NCBI GenBank assembly: GCA_002700865.1
Contig: PAFB01000059.1
Location: 1 to 17,134 of the forward strand
Direction: 5' to 3'
DNA: 17,134 bases
DNA from: Rhodospirillaceae bacterium
GTDB lineage: Bacteria > Pseudomonadota > Alphaproteobacteria > UBA7985
Numbering within the stretch: position 1 is the stretch's first letter; each line of letters opens with the position of its first letter. The position numbers and the translations under genes were made by a program. The notes beneath the pieces are model-generated. The model was not told the DNA's origin and did no database searches. It saw only the letters and a program-made list of their open reading frames with translations. Positions 1 to 7,706 of the stretch are shown here, one piece after another.

Positions 1-204
1 ACTCGGCTGACCTGTCCCTCTGTCAGTAGCAACGATCTTGTTGAACTCGACATCCCAGAGAGCAGCCTCGAGTTCTGCTTCCTTCAAAGTCTTGACCTTC
101 AGGGACTTCGTAAGCTCTCGCCGTCCAGCCGTTGCCCTCACGTCCGCTGGAAAGACTCGACGGTACTGGAAGCTGTCACCACGCCTGTGAAGGTGCTTGC
201 TCAT
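1..204 (-). CDS. Tyrosine recombinase/phage integrase, N-terminal fragment (runs off the left edge)
   Basis: Reading the minus strand from the ATG at 204-202 gives an open frame of 68 codons to the window edge. It begins MSKHLHRRGDSFQYRRVFPA and continues with a pattern (RRELTKSLKVKTLKEAELEA) typical of the small N-terminal arm-DNA-binding domain of tyrosine integrases: an aromatic and Arg-rich beta hairpin, then 'SLKTKdxxEA'. The catalytic domain (R-H-R-Y) would lie outside the window. The start lies about 150 bases from the CCA end of tRNA-Gly and the gene reads away from it, the usual arrangement for an element integrated at a tRNA 3' end. No strong ribosome-binding site is visible. Known of the family: site-specific integration and excision of islands or prophages. 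Inferred: the island lies to the left. Whether the rest of the gene is intact cannot be seen. Confidence 0.8.
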   Translation of the reverse strand, partial: MSKHLHRRGDSFQYRRVFPADVRATAGRRELTKSLKVKTLKEAELEAALWDVEFNKIVATDRGTGQPS

Positions 205-244
205 ACGGTTTCATACCCTGATCGGCAGAGACGGAGATTGTCCT

Positions 245-313
245 GCTACAGGGGTCGTATGTAGCGTGTTTTGTGGCATTTTTGTAGCACATTTTGTAAC
301 AACTGTGACTACA
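245..313. repeat. Phased TGTRRC repeats between integrase and tRNA: candidate integrase/excisionase arm sites
   Basis: The hexamer TGTRRC occurs on the plus strand at 260-265, 272-277, 283-288 and 295-300, that is, every 11-12 bases (about one helical turn). Three copies are preceded by a T-run (TTTTGT). An inverted copy, GCTACA, lies at 245-250, and an inverted near-copy (ACTACA) at 308-313. Such phased short repeats beside an attachment site are what arm-type integrase or excisionase sites look like. They could equally be operators for the integrase promoter. The function is inferred. Confidence 0.45.
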
Positions 314-314
314 G

Positions 315-348
315 AAACCCAATATTTACTGTTTTTATTGGATTTTTT
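315..348. repeat. AT-rich imperfect hairpin next to the tRNA 3' end
   Basis: Ten bases at 315-324 pair with 336-345 with one C/A mismatch around an 11-base loop. On the plus strand the T-run extends to 348. It resembles a weak intrinsic terminator reading right, though no gene reads into it from the left on that strand. Read on the minus strand it could weakly end tRNA transcription before the integrase. Role uncertain. Confidence 0.25.
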
Positions 349-357
349 AGGAGTTCT

Positions 358-432
358 TGGAGCGGGTGAAGGGAATCGAACCCTCGACACGTAGCTTGGG
401 AAGCTACTGCTCTACCACTGAGCTACACCCGC
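358..432 (-). tRNA. tRNA-Gly, anticodon CCC, with encoded CCA
   Basis: The minus strand from 432 folds as a full cloverleaf. The acceptor stem is GCGGGTG/CACCCGC, the D arm is GCTC/GAGC, the anticodon stem is GTAGC/GCTAC with loop TTCCCAA (anticodon CCC), and the T arm GAGGG/CCCTT encloses TTCGATT. The discriminator base is T, and CCA is encoded at 360-358. Anticodon CCC reads GGG glycine codons. The 3' half is the likely attachment core of the element whose integrase starts at 204. Because the gene is complete, integration restored it. It lies 46 bases downstream of dnaE2 on the same strand. Confidence 0.95.
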
Positions 433-440
433 CTGCCGAC

Positions 441-473
441 GCGCAATCTGACGTCCTTCGTCCTATTGCGCAA
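441..473 (-). promoter_or_regulatory. Interrupted hairpin overlapping a possible tRNA-Gly promoter
   Basis: Between the dnaE2 stop and the tRNA, 441-447 pairs with 465-471 (7 bp) and 450-453 with 459-462 (4 bp), separated by symmetric CT/CT internal loops and closed by a 5-base loop. There is no T-run, so it is not a standard intrinsic terminator. On the minus strand, TTGCGC (473-468) and CAGATT (450-445) are 17 bases apart and place a -10 about 11 bases before the tRNA, which would suit a weak sigma-70 promoter. The hairpin is seen directly. The promoter reading is a guess. Confidence 0.35.
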
Positions 474-478
474 GCTCC

Positions 479-3400
479 TTATCGGTTTCGGCGTGAACTG
501 GGGCGTTTGGGGCTGAAGGGATTGGGGGCACCGTGGCCGGTATGCGGGGTTTGTGCAGCGACGGCGACTTTGATGGTTTGGGGCGAACCGGGGACTTCCA
601 GAGCGACATCACGTGGATGGCGGCTGGGTCTGGGGTGGCTAAGCCGGCTCATGGGGGTCTGTGGGGCGTTGGGGTGGTTGGTTGAGGAAGGCCCATTCCC
701 GTTCGTGCCGCCTGACCATGGGCCGGGCACCGGTTCTGTCGCCAGGTCCCGCGCGGCGGTTTCGCCCTTGCGGCGTGCCTGCTTCTTTGCCCGCCGCGCC
801 GCGACGATGGCGGCTTCACGCTCCTCATAAGTACGCGGCTTGGGATGCTGGGGCGCAGAGGCGGGCGGGTTGTGACGGGGTTTTTCGAGCTGTTTTTCCA
901 GCGAATGCGACGCGCCCCGGCCCGTTCCCCAATGACCGCGATGCCCCATGGTGCGCAGGGGCTGGGCATCATCGTTACGGCCGACAAGGTCACTCTGGCG
1001 CGGGTCTTCCGGCATGCCACGGACGATTTCATCCGCGTGGGCAAGGGGTGGGTCGACGGGGCTGTCAAGCATATCCACCTCGCCCTCGCCCACCTGCATC
1101 TCAGCCAACAGGCCGGAGCGGTCGATCAGGTGTTGAGCGATGATATGGATCACTTGATGCTCTCCTTCTCCCGCCTTCTGCACCCGCCCCCATACTTCCA
1201 GCAGAGAAGCCGATAATACCTCGCGACGATAGGCCTCAAAACGATCCGACCAGATAACCAGATTGGCCACGCCGGTTTCATCCTCCAGCGTGATGAAGAT
1301 GACCCCCTTGGCTGAACCGGGGCGCTGACGCACCAGGACCACCCCGGCAAGCTTGACCAAGGCACCATCCTTGAGCGTCCACAGCGCCTTGGCCGGTATC
1401 CGCCCTTGTGCCGTCAACTGGTCGCGCAGGAGGGCCATGGGGTGGGCCTTGAGCGACAGGCGTAAAGCACGGTAATCGTCGGCGATTTCCTCTCCCACGG
1501 TCATGGCCGGCAGGTTTTCCGCGCCTTCTGCCACGTCTGACCACTCCTCAGCAGCAGCGGCGGCAAACAGGGGAAGCGGGTCCGCAGGCAGAGCCTTGAT
1601 GGCCCAGAACGCTTCTCGTCGAGCCAGACCCATGGAGCCAAAGGCATCGCCTCGCGCCAGCGTTTCCAGCGCCGCAACCGATGCCCCGGACCGACGCCAC
1701 AGGCTAAGCACGTCCGGGTAGCCATTGTTGCGTGCGTGGGTGATCTTGTCAGCGTCTTCCTCCGTCAGTCCCTTGATCTGCCGCAAACCCAGCCGGATGG
1801 CATAGGCGCGGGGATGGTCGTCCGGCCAACGGGATGAGGGCAGGCCCACGAGGCGACCGGTGGGAAAGGCCAGTGTGTTGTCCCAGTCCGACGCGTTAAC
1901 GTCCGGGGGAAGCACTTCAACCCCATGCTCACGCGCGTCCCGGATGATCTGCGCTGGCGCGTAAAAACCCATGGGTTGGGAGTTGAGCAGGGCGCAGGCG
2001 AAGACCTCGGGGTAATGCTTTTTCATCCATGAACTGGTGTACACCAGCAGCGCGAACGAAGCGGCATGGCTTTCTGGAAAGCCGTAGCTGCCAAAGCCTT
2101 CGATCTGTTTGAAACAGCGGTCAGCGAAGTCTGGATCATAGCCGCGCGCCGCCATTCCCGTCCGCAATTTGTCGCCGAACTGGTGCAGCATGCCGTCTTT
2201 TTTGAAGGTCGCCATGGCACGGCGGAGTTGGTCCGCTTCGGTTGGCGTGAAACCCGCTGCGACAATGGCGATTTTCATCGCCTGCTCCTGAAACAGCGGT
2301 ACGCCAAGGGTCTTCCCAAGCACGCGCTCCAGCTCTTGAGACGGGTAATCAACCGGCTCTTCACCATTGCGACGGCGCAGGTAGGGGTGAACCATATCCC
2401 CCTGGATTGGACCCGGCCGGACGATGGCCACCTGCACCACCAGATCGTAGAAGGTCGCCGGTTTCAGGCGCGGCAGCATGTTCATCTGAGCGCGGCTCTC
2501 AACCTGAAAGACGCCGAGGGAGTCGCCCCGCGACAGCATTTCGTAAACCGCGGGGTCTTCAGCAGGGATACTCGCCAGAGAGTGCAGGGTACCGTAGTGG
2601 TGCTCCAGCAACTCAAAGCAGCGCCGCATGCACGACAGCATGCCCAGCGACAGCACATCGACCTTCATCAGCCCCAGCGCTTCGAGGTCGTCCTTGTCCC
2701 ATTCAATGACGGTGCGATCCTGCATGGCCGCGTTGGCGATGGGAACGTATTCAGACAGCGGACCACGGGTGAGAACGAAGCCGCCGACGTGTTGCGACAA
2801 ATGACGGGGAAAGCCGCGGATCTGCTGCACCAGATCCAGCGCCATTGCCAGGCGCGGCGATGTGATATCCAGCCCCATTTCCGTCAGGCGCTCGTGCGCC
2901 AGAACCCGCTTGCTGCGAGCGGATGCCGCTTGAGAGGGCTCGCCGGGATCGGGGGCATCCTCGGACTTGGCGGTCGTGCGACTTTCGTTCCAGCCAGAAA
3001 TGTTCGAGCTGATCGCCGCAATCGCGTCTTCAGACAGCCCCAGCGCCTTGCCCACATCCCGCACGGCCCCGCGCGTGCGATAGCAGATCACCGTCGCCGC
3101 CAGTCCGGCACGGTCGCGGCCGTACTTGCTGTAAATATACTGGATAACCTCTTCACGCCGCTCGTGCTCGAAATCAACATCGATGTCTGGCGGTTCGTCG
3201 CGCGCGGCTGAGATGAAGCGCTCGAACAGCAGATCCACTTGCGCCGGATCCACAGCCGTAATGCCGAGGCAGAAGCATACGGTCGAATTGGCGGCCGACC
3301 CCCGCCCCTGACACAAAATCCCGCGCGACCGGGCGAAACGGACGATGTCATAGACGGTGAGGAAGTAGGGCTCGTATTTGAGCTCCCCGATCAGCGCCAG

Positions 3401-4525
3401 TTCGTGTTCAATGCTGCGCGTGACCCCGTCGGGGATGGTGCCCCCGTAACGCTGGTGCGCGCCCTGATAGGCCAGATGGCGCAATTCCTCAGCCGGCGTT
3501 CGGCCATCCTGCGTGAGCTCACTGGGGTACTCGTAGCGTAACTCGTCCAGCGAGAATTGACAGCGTCGGGCAATTTCAACTGTATGGGCCAGCGCATCCG
3601 GGTGATTGGCGAACAGCAGGGCCATTTCCTGCGGTGTCTTCAGGCAGCGCTCAGCATTGGGAAACAGCCGCGTCCCAGCGGTATCAATGGTGCACCCATG
3701 GCGCACGCAGGTAAGCACGTCCTGCAGGGGTTTGCGGCTGCGGGTGTGAAAATGTACGTCGTTGAGCGCCACCAAAGGCACGCCGGTCCGCGCGGCCACA
3801 GCAGCCAGTTGATCCAGCCGCGCCTCATCGTCTCCGCCCAAATGATGATGCGCCCCCAGATACAGCCGCCCCTGCCACTGCCGCACCAGATCGATTAAGC
3901 GCATCATGAAGTCAGGGTCGAGCGTTGGCGGTGGCAGCGCGATAAGGATCAGACCTTCGGCATGCACACGCAGATCTTCGAGATCAATGAAGCATTCGCC
4001 CTTGGGAGCGCGGCGGCGGCCCATGGTCAGCAGGCGGCACAGGCGTCCATAGGCGGCGCGGTCGGTGGGATAGACGAGAAACGAGCCGCCCGGCCGCCCA
4101 TCACGAGGTTCGATCAAGGCCTCCGTCGCTTCCCGCTGGGTGCAAGAGGGGCGACGCGCCTGGGTTCGGGCAACACGGGTCAGGCGGCGCTGGCCAGAAG
4201 TCTCCGGCCTGGCATCACGGATCAAATCCAGACGACAACCAACGATGAACGGCAGGCCCGCATCCTTGCACGCCATGTGCGCACGCACGACACCGGCCAT
4301 GGTGTTCCGGTCCGTAACCGCAAAGCCTTTGACCCCCAAAGCACCCGCCGCCAGCGCGAGTTCATCGGGATGGCTGGCCCCGCGCAGGAAGGAAAAGTTG
4401 GAACTCACCTGCAGCTCGACGTAGGCGATCCGGCGGCTGGGCAGCAGTGACCGGTCGCCGGACGCCAGCGAGGTCGACGCCTGTTGTTGGGCCTTTGTCT
4501 GCTCCATTGGTGGGTCGCAGGTCAT
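479..4525 (-). CDS. dnaE2: Error-prone DNA polymerase III alpha subunit DnaE2 (ImuC)
   Basis: C-family polymerase that carries out damage-induced translesion synthesis with ImuA and ImuB. An N-terminal PHP domain begins at about residue 35 (VELQVSSNFSFLRGASHP, then AVTDRNTMAGVVRAH). The polymerase core holds the catalytic Asp motif PDIDVDFEHERREE at about 446 and the downstream VDVLSLGML near 622. A C-terminal OB fold spans about 1055-1139. The start is the ATG at 4525, which overlaps the imuB stop as ATGA and follows a GGAGGG Shine-Dalgarno site. A farther in-frame ATG at 4549 lacks one. At 1348 residues it is long for the family (roughly 1050-1200). The excess lies in an Arg-rich insert near 103-147, a short insert near 512-540, and a Pro/Arg/Ser-rich tail of about 200 residues. 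The tail contains HPRDV (1303-1307) but not the SRDF-type ending I expect after that motif. It is the last gene of the operon. Confidence 0.95.
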   Translation of the reverse strand: MTCDPPMEQTKAQQQASTSLASGDRSLLPSRRIAYVELQVSSNFSFLRGASHPDELALAAGALGVKGFAVTDRNTMAGVVRAHMACKDAGLPFIVGCRLDLIRDARPETSGQRRLTRVARTQARRPSCTQREATEALIEPRDGRPGGSFLVYPTDRAAYGRLCRLLTMGRRRAPKGECFIDLEDLRVHAEGLILIALPPPTLDPDFMMRLIDLVRQWQGRLYLGAHHHLGGDDEARLDQLAAVAARTGVPLVALNDVHFHTRSRKPLQDVLTCVRHGCTIDTAGTRLFPNAERCLKTPQEMALLFANHPDALAHTVEIARRCQFSLDELRYEYPSELTQDGRTPAEELRHLAYQGAHQRYGGTIPDGVTRSIEHELALIGELKYEPYFLTVYDIVRFARSRGILCQGRGSAANSTVCFCLGITAVDPAQVDLLFERFISAARDEPPDIDVDFEHERREEVIQYIYSKYGRDRAGLAATVICYRTRGAVRDVGKALGLSEDAIAAISSNISGWNESRTTAKSEDAPDPGEPSQAASARSKRVLAHERLTEMGLDITSPRLAMALDLVQQIRGFPRHLSQHVGGFVLTRGPLSEYVPIANAAMQDRTVIEWDKDDLEALGLMKVDVLSLGMLSCMRRCFELLEHHYGTLHSLASIPAEDPAVYEMLSRGDSLGVFQVESRAQMNMLPRLKPATFYDLVVQVAIVRPGPIQGDMVHPYLRRRNGEEPVDYPSQELERVLGKTLGVPLFQEQAMKIAIVAAGFTPTEADQLRRAMATFKKDGMLHQFGDKLRTGMAARGYDPDFADRCFKQIEGFGSYGFPESHAASFALLVYTSSWMKKHYPEVFACALLNSQPMGFYAPAQIIRDAREHGVEVLPPDVNASDWDNTLAFPTGRLVGLPSSRWPDDHPRAYAIRLGLRQIKGLTEEDADKITHARNNGYPDVLSLWRRSGASVAALETLARGDAFGSMGLARREAFWAIKALPADPLPLFAAAAAEEWSDVAEGAENLPAMTVGEEIADDYRALRLSLKAHPMALLRDQLTAQGRIPAKALWTLKDGALVKLAGVVLVRQRPGSAKGVIFITLEDETGVANLVIWSDRFEAYRREVLSASLLEVWGRVQKAGEGEHQVIHIIAQHLIDRSGLLAEMQVGEGEVDMLDSPVDPPLAHADEIVRGMPEDPRQSDLVGRNDDAQPLRTMGHRGHWGTGRGASHSLEKQLEKPRHNPPASAPQHPKPRTYEEREAAIVAARRAKKQARRKGETAARDLATEPVPGPWSGGTNGNGPSSTNHPNAPQTPMSRLSHPRPSRHPRDVALEVPGSPQTIKVAVAAQTPHTGHGAPNPFSPKRPSSRRNR

Positions 4526-6279
4526 GCAAACAGACCCTCCATGGTCCATTCAGCGCGCCCAGCCGCCTGGCCTGCGCGGTCGCCAAAGGGCGCGGTTGGG
4601 CTGCTGCAGGTTCGGGCCATCCAGAACTGGCGGCCCTCGTCATCCTCGACATGAAAGAAATCCTTGGTCACGGGCAGCTTGGACCTGTCCACACCAAAGG
4701 TCCCCAGATGACCGTTGGGCCGGTCCCACCAGGCGGGCGTCAACCGCTCCGGACCGGTCCAGCGCACCAGGCGATGACGTTGCCGCCGCCACTGAAACTG
4801 CTGCGGAGGTCGCAGACCGCTGGCGTAGGGATGGGGGTCCTCGACCGTGACTGGTTGCGGTTCGGGCAGCAGGATGACGGGACGGGGCTGCGCCGGGCGG
4901 TTTAAACCAGCCTGATCGGCCATGTCTGGATCGCCCAAATCCTGATCCAGCACAGCCGCACTGCGCCGCTGCGTCAGGCCCATCACGGCCGTTGGTGCCC
5001 CAGTTGTCGACGGGTTGGCGGCCAGTGCGCTCTCCACCGATTGCCGCCGCTCGGCTTCACGCGGGTCGTGGCGCGCGCTCAGGCTCGGCTGCAACACGGC
5101 GTCAGCACCCAGACGGTTGGTGAGACGATCGAGAACCGGGTGGTGGCGTCCAGGTCCAGCATGGGCAAGCAAGCTGTCTTGGCTGTCAGCTATGGCTTCC
5201 GCGCGCTGGATCGACAGGCCCACCGCATCCAAACCAAAGCCAACGTCCAGGGTTTCCGTCTGCTCAGCAAACAGGCGCAGCAGCAGCCCCGGTTCGCGCG
5301 TTGGACGGTGACAGCGCAGTCGAATGTCACGGCGCGCACCGTCCACACGGTACAGCGACACTGTCGCCTGCCGCACCCCCTGACCGGCCTGCGTCACCAT
5401 GGAAAGAACCACCGTCATCAAGTCGGTCAGCGCCTGTTCGATTGCTGCTGCTGTGCCAATGGGTTCGTGAAACAGCTTGCGTGCCGCGTAAGCAGCGGCG
5501 GGGAGCAAGGGGGTGATGGCATCGGGGCGCTTGCCCAGTGCACGGTCGAGCGCGTCGAGCAGACGCTCGGGCGTGGTTCGCTCCTGAGCGGCCTGCTTGC
5601 GGGAGCGCTTTTCCGAAAACCGCTGGCCCAGCGCTTGGCGGTCCAATTGCACAATATCTCCAATGCGGCGCAGCCCCAGTCGGTCCAGCGCCTCAACCGT
5701 GGTTTCAGGCAGATTGAGCGCGGTCACTGGCAAGGGGCGCAGGGCGGGTAGAACCTCGCCCTGTGGCACGCACAGCAGCGGATCGTCACCACAGCGCGCC
5801 AGTCCCCGGGCCGCCAGCGGCGTATCGGCCATGGCCGCGCGGATGGGCAACCCTCGGGCCTGTAACCGGTCTGCCATATCCTGCAGCAAGCCCACTTCAC
5901 CCCCGAACAAATGGGAGCATCCGGAGACGTCCAGCACGAAACCTGCCATCCCCCCCATGTCCATCGGGGGATTGGCCGGGTCCAGCGCGACCAGTGGCGT
6001 ATAGCGGGTCAGCCAGTGCGCCAGCTTGTGCCAGGCGCCTTCGATGCGGGGCCGGTCCACGACCATCGAGCGCAATCCCGGCACCAGCGCACGTGCGTCT
6101 GTCAGGGGCTGGCCCGGCGTCGCTCCAGCAGCACGGGCCGCACCATTGGCGTCGTGAATCACGATCAGATTGCGCTGCTCAACCGTCAGAACCCAGGGCT
6201 GCTGTGGGTCAGCGTCAACGGGGTGTGGTTGCGCCCACAGTGCAAAGCTCGGACAGACGACGGAAACGATGCGTCTCAT
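4522..6279 (-). CDS. imuB: ImuB, Y-family polymerase-like mutasome subunit (non-catalytic)
   Basis: 585-residue DinB/UmuC-related protein that in this family lacks polymerase activity and links DnaE2 and ImuA to the beta clamp. The start MRRIVSVVCPSFALW at 6279 matches the family N-terminus and has GGAG seven bases upstream. A longer frame from 6318 adds 13 unlikely residues. At the first catalytic position Cys replaces Asp (VVCPSF). At the second, MAGFVLDVSGCSHLFGG (111-127) lacks the Asp-Glu pair of active enzymes. The family C-terminal signature is present: GPERLTPAWWD, then DFFHVEDDEGRQFWMAR, ending WTMEGLFA. A Pro- and Gln-rich linker at about 420-480 is not conserved in my memory of the family. 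I could not pick out a clear clamp-binding motif. It overlaps imuA by 65 bases and dnaE2 by 4, implying translational coupling. Confidence 0.93.
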   Translation of the reverse strand: MRRIVSVVCPSFALWAQPHPVDADPQQPWVLTVEQRNLIVIHDANGAARAAGATPGQPLTDARALVPGLRSMVVDRPRIEGAWHKLAHWLTRYTPLVALDPANPPMDMGGMAGFVLDVSGCSHLFGGEVGLLQDMADRLQARGLPIRAAMADTPLAARGLARCGDDPLLCVPQGEVLPALRPLPVTALNLPETTVEALDRLGLRRIGDIVQLDRQALGQRFSEKRSRKQAAQERTTPERLLDALDRALGKRPDAITPLLPAAAYAARKLFHEPIGTAAAIEQALTDLMTVVLSMVTQAGQGVRQATVSLYRVDGARRDIRLRCHRPTREPGLLLRLFAEQTETLDVGFGLDAVGLSIQRAEAIADSQDSLLAHAGPGRHHPVLDRLTNRLGADAVLQPSLSARHDPREAERRQSVESALAANPSTTGAPTAVMGLTQRRSAAVLDQDLGDPDMADQAGLNRPAQPRPVILLPEPQPVTVEDPHPYASGLRPPQQFQWRRQRHRLVRWTGPERLTPAWWDRPNGHLGTFGVDRSKLPVTKDFFHVEDDEGRQFWMARTCSSPTAPFGDRAGQAAGRAEWTMEGLFA

Positions 6280-7279
6280 AAGACCACTCCAAAAGCCAGG
6301 ACGCCGGAGCGCCCCCACGTTGACGAAACAGCTCAGCGCGCCAGCGCACGCGCCGCATGGGATGGTGAGCTGCTGGCGGTTTCACAGCCTCGCGCGGGCT
6401 TGAGGGGCTGTTGGGGGGATTGTTAAGGGGGTCGGTGGCGACCGGTTGATCGGTGGTGAAGGCAGCGCTGGCTTCGTGCAGCGATGGGTGCGTGACGGCA
6501 CCCGCGTCCTGTGGCCCGAGACTCAGCGCTGCGGCATCCTGAGCCGGACGGCGAAGCTCTTGTGCCCCAGTCCGCCCTTTGCCCTGCCCGTTGGGTGCCA
6601 GCAGATGCGGTGGGATGGCAGCAAGCCGCCAACGAGTCGCAGCAGCGGTAGGGTTGGCCTGTGGGCGGCGGGCGCCCTTGTGCCGGCGCAAAGCCAGCAG
6701 CAACCGCCCCCGGTCTTCGCGTGCCGTCTCAGCGGCTTTGAGGTTCAGCCGGTGCGACTGCGCCAGATCCAACTGACAGAGTTCGCAAACCACGCCCAGA
6801 GCGTCGGAGTGGTCCAATACCTCCTCAAACGCCCACAAGGCTTCTTTGTCGTTACGCACTCTGACCAGCCATAGCGCCTGCGGATCGAGTCCCAGACTGA
6901 CCAACCCCTGCGCAGACAGCCCGCTACCCGCCGTATCGTGCTGCGCAATCCAAAAGAGCGGTGATTTCTGGTTGCGTCCGGGGTGCGCACGCTGGTCTTC
7001 CTGCTGGCGACGCACCAATAAACTGGCGCTAAAAGCCGTGGTCAGGCCGTCATCCCACTCGGTCCTCGCCGGAAAGACTTCCTGCAGCACATCGTAGTGC
7101 AATCCTCCTTGCAAAGCCGCATCGACGTCCGCCACCTCCAAGGGCACCTGTCGGCTGTACTGCTGCTCAGCAGCAACAGGTCGGGACAATTTTGGCATAG
7201 GCCGGCGCTCGACTTGCGCAATGAGCTCACGCAGAGAATGCAGCGACTGGTCTGATAAATCTGACAGCGGTGATGGCAT
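6215..7279 (-). CDS. imuA: ImuA, RecA-like mutasome subunit
   Basis: First gene of the cassette, 354 residues. The N-terminus (SLRELIAQVER, then VPLEVADVDAALQGGLHYDV and LQEVFP) is the typical ImuA opening. The Walker A region is degenerate, as usual for this SulA/RecA-fold family. The C-terminus (VRWRAELFRQRGGAPASW, then LLEWSYETHRFRR) matches the conserved family end. ImuA proteins are usually about 230-280 residues. Here about 90 extra residues of Ala/Pro/Gln-rich sequence lie before the C-terminal motif. ImuA is required for mutasome function with ImuB and DnaE2. The start ATG at 7279 has only a weak purine-rich stretch (AGAGAG) upstream, but no later Met keeps the conserved N-terminus. 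It is probably controlled by LexA through the box about 110 bases upstream. Confidence 0.9.
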   Translation of the reverse strand: MPSPLSDLSDQSLHSLRELIAQVERRPMPKLSRPVAAEQQYSRQVPLEVADVDAALQGGLHYDVLQEVFPARTEWDDGLTTAFSASLLVRRQQEDQRAHPGRNQKSPLFWIAQHDTAGSGLSAQGLVSLGLDPQALWLVRVRNDKEALWAFEEVLDHSDALGVVCELCQLDLAQSHRLNLKAAETAREDRGRLLLALRRHKGARRPQANPTAAATRWRLAAIPPHLLAPNGQGKGRTGAQELRRPAQDAAALSLGPQDAGAVTHPSLHEASAAFTTDQPVATDPLNNPPNSPSSPREAVKPPAAHHPMRRVRWRAELFRQRGGAPASWLLEWSYETHRFRRLSELCTVGATTPR

Positions 7280-7706
7280 TTTGGGGAATGCTCTCTTGTT
7301 TTCGGGTTCTTAAGCAGTGGAAATTCTGTTTGATCATGTTTTGTTCTGGATAGGCTTAAGGAACGATTCGGGTTGAGGTCAACGAAAAAGTTCTTTATTT
7401 GTTCCTTTTTGCTGCGCAAAGGCCTGCTTAGGACAGTCTTTATATTCCTCAATTCAACAATCGTGAGACACATCCTCCAAAAAGAGCGCGGTTACTAAAA
7501 AAATTTTATCACGGGGTCCAAATTTATATAACTATGCGGTTGCGGCCCTTGGGTGCAAAGGCTAACACGTCGCACGACTAAACCTTGCACGAAGGATTTG
7601 CCAGCCATTGCACGCCTAGGTTTAGAATGTTTATTGCGATCATATAAGGAGCACATTGGGGAGTGTGCGCTGAGTATGCACCGCGCGAAGAGATCGGAAA
7701 CACTTG
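7280..7706. other. Divergent intergenic region between imuA and the XRE regulator
   Basis: No convincing gene is seen here. It holds the LexA box (described separately) and, on the minus strand, a TTGACC at 7382-7377 that could be the -35 of imuA, although its -10 is unclear. An AT-rich stretch lies at about 7494-7540. On the plus strand, TTGCCA at 7598-7603 and TTAGAA/TATAAG-like elements at 7622-7648 are possible but weak promoter parts for the XRE gene. Short open frames here have no family features. Confidence 0.4.
7390..7404 (-). promoter_or_regulatory. LexA (SOS) box upstream of imuA
   Basis: GTTCTTTATTTGTTC is an exact GTTC-N7-GTTC, the direct-repeat operator recognised by alphaproteobacterial LexA. 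It lies about 110 bases upstream of imuA and just upstream of a possible -35 (7382-7377). It is the only exact match I found in this intergenic region. Known: imuA-imuB-dnaE2 cassettes are SOS-induced in many alphaproteobacteria. Confidence 0.85.

Noticed and set aside
245..313. CRISPR-like array
   Set aside because: The units are only six bases with 5-6 base gaps, far too short for CRISPR repeats and spacers; phased protein-binding sites fit better.
197..394. Small plus-strand frame across the integrase-tRNA gap
   Set aside because: It overlaps the tRNA gene and the integrase start on the other strand and has no coding features.
2066..3211. 381-codon open frame on the plus strand
   Set aside because: It lies wholly opposite dnaE2, and its composition (His, Gln and Arg rich, no recognisable domain) is what the reverse strand of a GC-rich gene gives.
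4526..4549. Upstream ATG for dnaE2
   Set aside because: It would add eight residues inside imuB without a Shine-Dalgarno; the ATGA overlap at 4525 with GGAGGG upstream is better.
5041..5751. 236-codon plus-strand frame opposite imuB
   Set aside because: Shadow of imuB. No family features and no ribosome-binding site.
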